From the NCBI RefSeq assembly GCF_000473145.1, contig NZ_KI421503.1, positions 71,821-110,977 of the forward strand: a stretch of DNA of 39,157 bases, read 5' to 3'. The position numbers were made by a program, and so were the translations under genes. Origin of the DNA: Leisingera daeponensis DSM 23529. Lineage in GTDB: Bacteria; Pseudomonadota; Alphaproteobacteria; Rhodobacterales; Rhodobacteraceae. The notes beneath the pieces were generated by a model that was not told the origin of the DNA, searched no databases, and was given only the letters and a program-made list of their open reading frames with translations. Positions 33,513 through 39,157 of this stretch are shown here, piece by piece (the first letter of the stretch is position 1; the number at the start of each line of letters is the position of its first letter).

Positions 33513-33933
33513 ATGGAAACTCTTGGACGATTCCTATTTCGGGGCGCGGCTGGAAAACTGGCTGGTCACGCTCAGGAAGATGAACTGCGTCGTGATCATG
33601 ATGACGCAATATCCGAGCCAGTTGCGGGAGTCCCGCGTCGGCAAGACCATCGTCGAGACAGTCCCAACGCAGATCCTCTTCCCGAACGACCGCGCCACCA
33701 TCTCCGACTACGACTTCCTGCGCGTGAACGCCAAGGAAGCGGCCCTCCTCGTTCAGCCCACCATCGGTCAACGCATCGCGCTTGTCCGCTCGGCGGGCGA
33801 CAGCGTCTTCGTCGATGCCGATCTCTCCGCCCTCGGCACCCTCCTTCCCATCCTTGGCGGCGGTGCCACCGGCGAGGCCCGCGTACCCGCCGATTGGCGC
33901 GCCAACCCCGATTTCTGGAGACATGTCCTATGA
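33513..33933 (+). pseudogene. virB4: virB4 3' fragment
   Basis: The last 140 or so residues of a VirB4 ATPase remain: WKLLDDSYFGARLENWLVTL, CVVIMMTQYPSQLRESRVG, then TQILFPNDRATISDYDFLRV and onward to the C-terminus. A full VirB4 has about 800 residues. The Walker A and B parts were lost when the IS6 element joined here. VirB4 energises pilus building and transfer, so this locus cannot make it. The stop overlaps the next gene as ATGA. Confidence 0.9.
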
Positions 33934-34139
33934 GTTCGAAACCCCTCCTGGCGCTCTGCGCCGCAGCGGGCCTTCTCGCCGCTTGCGAGACGTACACCGA
34001 AAAAACCTCGCTCTGCTTCGGGCGCAATGGCGAGCCGCAGGTCACGCGGTCCGCGTTTTCGGTCTCGACCATGGGCGCACCGGCTCAGGAGACGGCCCAA
34101 CCCGACTGCCGTTTCGAGCCCCTGCCCCGTCCGGAATGA
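33930..34139 (+). CDS. VirB7-like small lipoprotein
   Basis: A protein of 69 residues with a lipoprotein signal peptide (MSSKPLLALCAAAGLLAAC, lipobox LLAAC with Cys at 19). The mature part is short and has two further cysteines (SLCFGRN and PDCRFEP). Its place between virB4 and virB1 and its size suggest the outer-membrane lipoprotein of the secretion core. That is by analogy, not by sequence identity. It overlaps both neighbours as ATGA. Confidence 0.75.
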   Translation: MSSKPLLALCAAAGLLAACETYTEKTSLCFGRNGEPQVTRSAFSVSTMGAPAQETAQPDCRFEPLPRPE

Positions 34140-35248
34140 ACCGTGCGGCACTCATATCCGCCGGGCTCTGCTTCGGCCTCGGCGCCCTACCCGCGCATGC
34201 CCAGGGCGTGCCGACGCAGGACAATTCCGCGATCGGGCGCGCCATTGCGCGCGTAGCGGCACTGGCCGAGGATCTAGGCGTCCAGCAGGACAAGGATCGC
34301 ACCGAGTCCACACTGGCCGATGTCCAGGCCGACCAGTTGCGCGTTCTCGAAGAGATGACGGCGGCCATCACCGGCCCCGGATTTGATATTCGCGCGCTTG
34401 AGGGCAATGCGGATTTCGGGGTGGCGGCGGTCTATCCCAATATTGACCCAAACCCGATGAACAGCCGTCTCTTCGGCGAAGGCCGTGAGACCGTCGAGAT
34501 GATGATCGTCGAGGTCGCGGGCGAATTCGCTGGCGCACCCGGTGTGGCCCGCGCCGGTCTCTCAGCCACCCAGTGGCGCTGCCTCTTCCAGGCGCTAATC
34601 AAACAGGAGAGCCGCTTCAACGTCGCTGCCGAAAGCCCGGTCGGCGCCTATGGCCTGACCCAACTCATGCCCGGCACCGCCTCCGATCTCGGCGTCGACC
34701 GCTATGACGTGAAAGACAACCTGCGCGGCGGCGCACATTACATCACCACGCAGCTCAACCGCTTCGGCAACATTCCTCATGCGCTCGCGGCCTATAACGC
34801 CGGACCCGGTCGGGTCATCGAATATGGCGGCGTACCGCCCTTTGCCGAAACCCAGGGCTACGTGCGCAACATCTCGAAGTTTTACAACGAGTATCTCGCC
34901 GTGGTGGGCGGCGCCCACGCGCTTGGCACGCTCTCACCTTCAGACTTTGCGCTCGCCGAATATGCCAGCATCTCCGAGGCCGGCGTCTATTACGCCGCCG
35001 ACAGTTCGGCGACCACCGAGCAGGTTATCAACCGTCTGCGCGCCATCATCCTGCAGATCGATGCACAACCTAATGCCAAGGCGGCCTGGGAACTCAACAC
35101 CTACGCCAAGGCCGAAATCGGTCGCATCCTCAACCTCCGCGTCCGGCTGATGGCCGCGAGCCAGCAGCGCGAGGCGGCCTATGCACAGCACCTTGTGGCC
35201 GACCGGCTGGCCGAGCGCGACTTCATGCAGATGGGAGTTCCCGAATGA
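34136..35248 (+). CDS. virB1: VirB1-like lytic transglycosylase
   Basis: A protein of 370 residues with a signal peptide (LISAGLCFGLGALPAHAQ). The SLT domain has catalytic E158 in FQALIKQESRFN, then SPVGAYGLTQLMPGTASDLG and AAYNAGPGRVIEYGG. It opens the cell wall for the secretion channel. An N-terminal helical part and a C-terminal helical tail (NRLRAIILQIDAQPNAKAAW) extend the usual domain. It overlaps both neighbours as ATGA. A partial second copy lies at 25249-25854. Confidence 0.9.
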   Translation: MNRAALISAGLCFGLGALPAHAQGVPTQDNSAIGRAIARVAALAEDLGVQQDKDRTESTLADVQADQLRVLEEMTAAITGPGFDIRALEGNADFGVAAVYPNIDPNPMNSRLFGEGRETVEMMIVEVAGEFAGAPGVARAGLSATQWRCLFQALIKQESRFNVAAESPVGAYGLTQLMPGTASDLGVDRYDVKDNLRGGAHYITTQLNRFGNIPHALAAYNAGPGRVIEYGGVPPFAETQGYVRNISKFYNEYLAVVGGAHALGTLSPSDFALAEYASISEAGVYYAADSSATTEQVINRLRAIILQIDAQPNAKAAWELNTYAKAEIGRILNLRVRLMAASQQREAAYAQHLVADRLAERDFMQMGVPE

Positions 35249-36012
35249 GACAGCTTCTCCTGACCGTGGCCGCAGTCACCACACTCGGGCTCGCCTCGCC
35301 CGCAGCGGCCCAAGGCGTGCCGACCTTTGATGGATCACAGCTTGGTCAGCTCGTGGCACAGCTCGAGCACATGGCCGAGGACCTGAATGTCCAGATGCAG
35401 CAGCTCGCGACCATGCGGCTGGAACTGGAAACCCAACTGTCGCAGCTCACAAACCTCGAGGCGCAACTGACTTCTCTTATTGAGGGCAGCGGGCTCGGTG
35501 AACTTTTCGCGACGGTCGAAGAATTCCGCGCGCTGCGCGGCAAGCTGATCGCGCCCCTCAATACCGCACAATCTCTGGCCAGCGGCGATTTTCTCAGCGG
35601 CTTCAATCCCGGCGCAGAACTCTCCGCCTCGGTCGAGCGGGTTCTTTCGGACAGTGGCTTCACCTCGGAGCGCCTCAGTACGCTTTCGGGATCGGATCAG
35701 CCCGCCGACAACCGCATCGCCACCTCGGCCGGGGCCAGCGCCATGTTGTCGGTCGCCGCGCAAGAAAGCCATGAAGAAGCTGGACAGAGCCTCGAGCGGC
35801 TCGAGACCATGGTCGGGCTCATCGACGATCAGGACGGGCTGAAAGCTGCGGTCGATCTCAACACCCGCGTCACCGCTGAACTTGGCATCATCCTGACCCA
35901 GATCTGGCGGCTTGAAGCGGCGCAAGGCGTCAGCGCCGGCCAGCTTGGCGTCGTCGATGCAGCGACCCTCGCGGATGAGCGCAAGTTCCGGTCGATGGCG
36001 GTGGATCCATGA
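35245..36012 (+). CDS. virB5: VirB5-like pilus-tip protein
   Basis: A protein of 255 residues with a signal peptide (VTTLGLASPAAAQ). The mature protein is a long helical bundle (LEHMAEDLNVQMQQLATMRL, later LETQLSQLTNLEAQLTSLIE) and ends with a helix containing LIDDQDGLKAAVDLNTR. This is the VirB5/TraC pattern. VirB5 caps the conjugative pilus and helps recipient contact. It overlaps virB1 and the next gene as ATGA. Confidence 0.8.
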   Translation: MRQLLLTVAAVTTLGLASPAAAQGVPTFDGSQLGQLVAQLEHMAEDLNVQMQQLATMRLELETQLSQLTNLEAQLTSLIEGSGLGELFATVEEFRALRGKLIAPLNTAQSLASGDFLSGFNPGAELSASVERVLSDSGFTSERLSTLSGSDQPADNRIATSAGASAMLSVAAQESHEEAGQSLERLETMVGLIDDQDGLKAAVDLNTRVTAELGIILTQIWRLEAAQGVSAGQLGVVDAATLADERKFRSMAVDP

Positions 36013-36446
36013 GGCAAACCATGACCCACAGCTTGGCACCAATTCGGACGCTTGGTCTCGCCGCACTTGTCGTGAGTGCCCTGCCCAGTGTTGCGTTGGC
36101 CCAAACCCCGAGCACGAACCCTTCCGGCGACACGCCCTTCAATTCGATGGCCATCGCGCGGGACGAAGCCGACGAATGTCGTGCTCCGAAACCCCCCGCC
36201 GATCTGGCCGAGACCGCCTATCTGCGCAACGGCTACCGCGCGATCCTGCGCATCCTGATCGCCGAAGAGGCGCTCGCCTCGGAAACCTGCACCTGTCTGC
36301 TGGATCAGTTCACCTGGGATCAGGCCTTGGGCGCGCTGCCCCGGTTCCAGACCTCGGACAACCCGCGTCTGCCCTTCAAGGTGCTCGAGCTCTACGCCAA
36401 GGCGGACGCGCTCGAGGCGCAAGTTGTGGAGGCCTGCGTAGAGTAG
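36009..36446 (+). CDS. Exported cysteine-containing T4SS-associated protein
   Basis: A protein of 145 residues with a signal peptide (LAALVVSALPSVALAQ). The mature part has several cysteines (DECRAPKPP, ETCTCLLDQF and EACVE), probably forming disulfides in the periplasm. Its place between virB5 and virB6 suggests a role in channel assembly, as with other small entry-exclusion or accessory proteins. I do not recognise the family. It ends one base before the virB6 start. Confidence 0.75.
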   Translation: MRQTMTHSLAPIRTLGLAALVVSALPSVALAQTPSTNPSGDTPFNSMAIARDEADECRAPKPPADLAETAYLRNGYRAILRILIAEEALASETCTCLLDQFTWDQALGALPRFQTSDNPRLPFKVLELYAKADALEAQVVEACVE

Positions 36447-37460
36447 ATGGGCGTTATTCGCGACATCCTGAGCCAGGTCGACGCCGCGGTGGATACCGTG
36501 GCACAGGACGGCTTTGTCTCTTCGGCAGGCGTTGTCGGCGACGTGATCTCCGCCGGGGCCGCGCTCCTCGTCGTGCTCCTCGGGATCAACGCGGTCATGC
36601 AACTCCGCCCCCTGCCCTTTGGCACCGGGTTTGCCTTCGGCATGAAGGTCGCACTTGTGGGGATCTTCGCGCAGAGTTGGGATAATTTCAGCGTCATCTA
36701 TGACATCGTCACGCAGGTGCCCGACTCCGTCGGCGCCTCGATCCTCGCGCTCACCGGCTCGGGCGACGAGGCCGGGGTCTATGAAAGCCTCGACAACATG
36801 GTCGCCCGCATCACCGCCTATGGCGACACGATCGGCGACCGCGCAGGCTGGGTCTTTGGCGCGGTCCTGGGCGCGATCTTCTTTGTCCTCTCGGCGGTCT
36901 TCGCCGCCGTCACCGCCGGGATCATCGCCTTCGCCCGCATCGTCTTCGCGCTGATGATCGTCATCGCCCCCTTCATGATCGTGACCTCGCTCTTCAAGCC
37001 GACCCAATCCCTTTTCGAGGCCTGGACCCGCGCCACCATCGGCTATGCGCTCATGCCGGTCGCCGCCGCAGGCGCGGCGGGCATCATCGTCGCCATCGCC
37101 GAGGCCATAGGGGACGCCTCCGCCGATCCGGGCGATGTCGAGACCGTCAGCCTCATCCTGCCCTTCCTCGTGATCCTGATCCTCAGCGCCGGGATCATGG
37201 CCTCGGTCCCCTACATCGCCTCCAACCTGACCGGCGTCGTTGGCATTGCCTCCAATGCCGTGGGCCTGACCGGCCTCGCGCGTCAGGGCTTCGTGAACAC
37301 GCGGGAATACGGCACGGGTGCCGCCTCGCGCCTCGTCACCGGCAAGTCTCCGCACGAGCTGAACCAGATGGCCAATGCGGGCGTGGTGAAAACCGGCGAG
37401 TTGATCCGGCAAAGCCCCGGCGCGCTCCTCTCCGCCGCCAAGGCTTTCCGCAAACCCTGA
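36447..37460 (+). CDS. virB6: VirB6-like inner-membrane channel protein
   Basis: A protein of 337 residues with several long hydrophobic helices, e.g. VISAGAALLVVLLGINAVMQ, VFGAVLGAIFFVLSAVFAAV, IVFALMIVIAPFMIVTSLFK, and ILPFLVILILSAGIMASVPY. The loop after the first helices and the conserved FEAWTRATIGYALMPVAAA region are typical of VirB6/TrbL. It forms part of the DNA path through the inner membrane. It follows the upstream gene without a gap. Confidence 0.85.
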   Translation: MGVIRDILSQVDAAVDTVAQDGFVSSAGVVGDVISAGAALLVVLLGINAVMQLRPLPFGTGFAFGMKVALVGIFAQSWDNFSVIYDIVTQVPDSVGASILALTGSGDEAGVYESLDNMVARITAYGDTIGDRAGWVFGAVLGAIFFVLSAVFAAVTAGIIAFARIVFALMIVIAPFMIVTSLFKPTQSLFEAWTRATIGYALMPVAAAGAAGIIVAIAEAIGDASADPGDVETVSLILPFLVILILSAGIMASVPYIASNLTGVVGIASNAVGLTGLARQGFVNTREYGTGAASRLVTGKSPHELNQMANAGVVKTGELIRQSPGALLSAAKAFRKP

Positions 37461-37477
37461 TTTGAAAGACGACGACT

Positions 37478-38158
37478 TTGAAGAAGACTGTAGCCAGTTC
37501 CTCCGCGCCTGACCGCGACGCGTTTGAGGCGGATTTCATCTACGGGCCTCGGCGGCGCGAGCGTTTCGCCTGGTTCGTCGCAGCTGCAGGCGTCCTGGTT
37601 GGCGTCGCCGGCATGGTCGCGGGCGCGAGCCTCTTTCCGCTCAAATCGACCGAGACCTTCGTGGTCGTGGTCGACAAGGAAACCGGCGAGATGGACCGGG
37701 TTGCCGCCGTACAGGCGCTGACCCTTTCCGAGAGCGATGCCATCATCCAGGCCAATCTCGTGGCCTATGTCGATGATCGAGAGACCTATGACCTGACCGA
37801 TGGCGAGCAACGCATCAACTCGGTGCTCGACCGTTCAGATGGCGATGCCGCCCGCACGCTGCGCGATCTCTGGTCCTCCACGAACGAGGACTACCCGATC
37901 ACCGTCTACGGGCGCGACGCCAAGATCGAGGTGGTGATCAAGTCGGTGAACCAGATTGAGCGCGGCGTGGCCCAGGTCCGCTTCACCCGCACGCTGCGCC
38001 GTCCCCGCGACACCCGCACCGTCACCCGATCCTATGTCGCTACCGTTGGTTATGACTTCCAACCTGAAACCCGCCAGCGCCTTCAGGACGTCTGGGCCAA
38101 CCCCTTGGGCTTCGTGGTGACCTCCTACCGCGTCGACGCCGAGACCCTGGAGAACTGA
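37478..38158 (+). CDS. virB8: VirB8-like assembly factor
   Basis: A protein of 226 residues starting at a TTG; no ATG is nearby and the family start aligns here. A short cytoplasmic tail precedes one membrane helix at about 30-50 (FAWFVAAAGVLVGVAGMVAG). The periplasmic domain has FVVVVDKETGEMDRVAAVQA, ANLVAYVDDRETYD and VAQVRFTRTLRRPRDTRTVT, and ends with NPLGFVVTSYRVDAETL. This is the VirB8 fold that nucleates the secretion channel. Confidence 0.9.
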   Translation: MKKTVASSSAPDRDAFEADFIYGPRRRERFAWFVAAAGVLVGVAGMVAGASLFPLKSTETFVVVVDKETGEMDRVAAVQALTLSESDAIIQANLVAYVDDRETYDLTDGEQRINSVLDRSDGDAARTLRDLWSSTNEDYPITVYGRDAKIEVVIKSVNQIERGVAQVRFTRTLRRPRDTRTVTRSYVATVGYDFQPETRQRLQDVWANPLGFVVTSYRVDAETLEN

Positions 38159-38163
38159 CCAAG

Positions 38164-38886
38164 ATGAAATCCCTGCCCGCGCTCCTTCTGGCGCTTGCCC
38201 TTCCTGTTGCCGCATCCGCCGAAGCCACCCCGCAAGGTGGCCCGCTCGACATCCGCATCCGCACCGCCGTCTATGATGAAAACCAGGTCTACCGGATCGA
38301 AACCGACTTGCGGCATTCGACGACGATCCATTTCGGGGCCGGGGAGCGGTTCGAGGCGGTGATTGTCGGCGACACCGAAAGCTTCCAGGTCGATCCGATC
38401 CCTGAGCTCGGCAATGTGCTCACGATCAAACCGCATGTGGCGCAGGCCTCGACCAACATGACGGTGATCACCAACCGACGCACCTATTCCTTCCATTTGC
38501 GCGAAGGTTCGATCCCGAACCGGACCGGCATGTTCTTCGAAGTCCGCTTCCGCTACCCCGACGAGGAACGCCGCGCGGCGGGTGCCACCCAGCCCAAGGG
38601 CTATGAGGCCCCGCGCAACTACAACTACCGGGTCTCGGGTGAAGGGGATTTTCGACCCAGCCATATCTACGACGACGGTCGTTATACCTACTTCGTCTTC
38701 CCGGAAAACGCCCGTCAGCCCGCCCTCTTCAAGGCCGATGACCAGGGCCGTGAGCGCACCGTGAACTGGACCCAGCAGGGCAACACGGTCCGGGTGCTCG
38801 GGGTGAACACCTACTGGACGCTGCGCATCGGCGACGAGGCGATCTGTGCCTGGCGCGACGAGAGCGCGATTTACGTGAGCAACTGA
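38164..38886 (+). CDS. virB9: VirB9-like outer-membrane core protein
   Basis: A protein of 240 residues with a signal peptide (ALLLALALPVAASAEA). The N-terminal domain has DIRIRTAVYDENQVYRIETD, GERFEAVIVGDTESFQVDPI and LTIKPHVAQASTNMTVITNR. The C-terminal domain has NYRVSGEGDFRPSHIYDDGR, YTYFVFPENARQPALF and VLGVNTYWTLRIGDEAICAW. This is the complete VirB9/CagX layout. With VirB7 and VirB10 it forms the outer-membrane ring. The gap to virB8 is 5 bases. Confidence 0.9.
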   Translation: MKSLPALLLALALPVAASAEATPQGGPLDIRIRTAVYDENQVYRIETDLRHSTTIHFGAGERFEAVIVGDTESFQVDPIPELGNVLTIKPHVAQASTNMTVITNRRTYSFHLREGSIPNRTGMFFEVRFRYPDEERRAAGATQPKGYEAPRNYNYRVSGEGDFRPSHIYDDGRYTYFVFPENARQPALFKADDQGRERTVNWTQQGNTVRVLGVNTYWTLRIGDEAICAWRDESAIYVSN

Positions 38887-38888
38887 CC

Positions 38889-39157
38889 ATGGCCGATCAA
38901 ACCCCTCCCGACCTGCAGGACCGCCTCGATCAGTTCAGCCAGCGCGGCAAATCCAAACGCCGCGGCAACAGCCTCGGGGTCGGCGCGCTCGCCGCTGCCC
39001 TTGCCCTCGGCGGGGCCGGGGTCGCGTATTTCCTGGCGACCAGTCTGCAAGAGGGGGACAGCGCTCTTGAGACCTCCGATGTCGAGACCTTCCAGGACCG
39101 CCGGCCCGGCACCGGCGGGCGGCTGGAGTTTCCTCCTGACGAGACAGAGCAGCGGGT
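38889..39157 (+). CDS. virB10: VirB10-like scaffold protein, N-terminal part (cut by window edge)
   Basis: The first 89 codons are present. A short cytoplasmic tail (DLQDRLDQFSQRGKSKRRGN) is followed by a membrane helix (LGVGALAAALALGGAGVAYF) and the start of a proline- and acid-rich periplasmic linker. This matches the VirB10/TrbI N-terminus. VirB10 spans both membranes. It starts 2 bases after the virB9 stop. Confidence 0.85.
   Translation, partial: MADQTPPDLQDRLDQFSQRGKSKRRGNSLGVGALAAALALGGAGVAYFLATSLQEGDSALETSDVETFQDRRPGTGGRLEFPPDETEQR

Noticed and set aside
32953..33933. Single open frame running from the IS6 element into virB4
   Set aside because: It is a chance fusion of antisense IS6 sequence with the virB4 remnant. 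Only the part after 33512 is real virB4 coding sequence.
1..39157. tRNA or rRNA genes
   Set aside because: No cloverleaf-like sequence or rRNA stretch was recognised when reading either strand, though a dedicated search was not possible.

Overview
The window looks like a plasmid, or plasmid-derived island, from a Rhodobacterales-type alphaproteobacterium. It is GC-rich and carries a set of plasmid backbone families usual in that group: DUF736, DUF2493, a toprim protein, a very large methylase/strawberry-notch helicase, DUF6915, DUF6878, DUF3768, a long ParB-like protein and a DUF1612 protein. A VirB-type type IV secretion operon fills the right end. All family names come from recognising motifs in the translations; no database was searched.

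Layout. (1) 1-13381, mostly minus strand: the backbone block. It holds a DUF736 protein cut by the window edge, a decayed gene, DUF2493, a toprim protein coupled by ATGA overlap to the methylase/helicase, a ParDE-type toxin-antitoxin pair, small plasmid proteins and parB. A 231-bp fold-back structure lies at 2157-2387. (2) 13382-16829: a divergent regulatory region, a DUF1612 protein, an excisionase-type HTH antitoxin with a PIN toxin, and an HTH protein with dyads upstream. (3) 17014-27365: a junkyard of mobile DNA. It contains an intact IS5-family element, tniB and tniQ whose tniA partner is missing, two inverted IS110 remnants, an exported alpha/beta hydrolase, a frameshifted IS5-family element, an ISKra4-like element with 25-bp perfect ends, a virB1 fragment truncated on both sides, and an IS3-family element. 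(4) 27389-32703: an island that reads AT-richer than its surroundings and appears to be a defence island. (5) 32704-33512: an IS6-family element. (6) 33513-39157: the 3' end of virB4, a lipoprotein gene, virB1, virB5, an exported protein, virB6, virB8, virB9 and the start of virB10, mostly with overlapping stop/start codons.

The most interesting part is the defence island. On the plus strand, two small genes precede a tightly packed operon. It encodes a CD-NTase (cGAS/DncV-like nucleotidyltransferase) with an AGS-C sensor-like C-terminus, a two-helix SLATT membrane protein, and a DUF2235 alpha/beta hydrolase cut right after its GFSRG nucleophile elbow by the IS6 element. I infer a CBASS-like abortive-infection cassette whose third gene has been destroyed. 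Divergent from it is an operon of an XRE regulator, an ImmA/IrrE-type protease and an exonuclease I (SbcB)-like nuclease. It looks like a protease-switched nuclease module and is unusual in its own right.

The same IS6 element also removed most of virB4, and no virB2 or virB3 is present. The conjugation operon is therefore broken unless those parts are supplied elsewhere. The second virB1 fragment differs from the intact copy mainly at third codon positions, which suggests it came from a related plasmid and was brought in by IS-mediated recombination.
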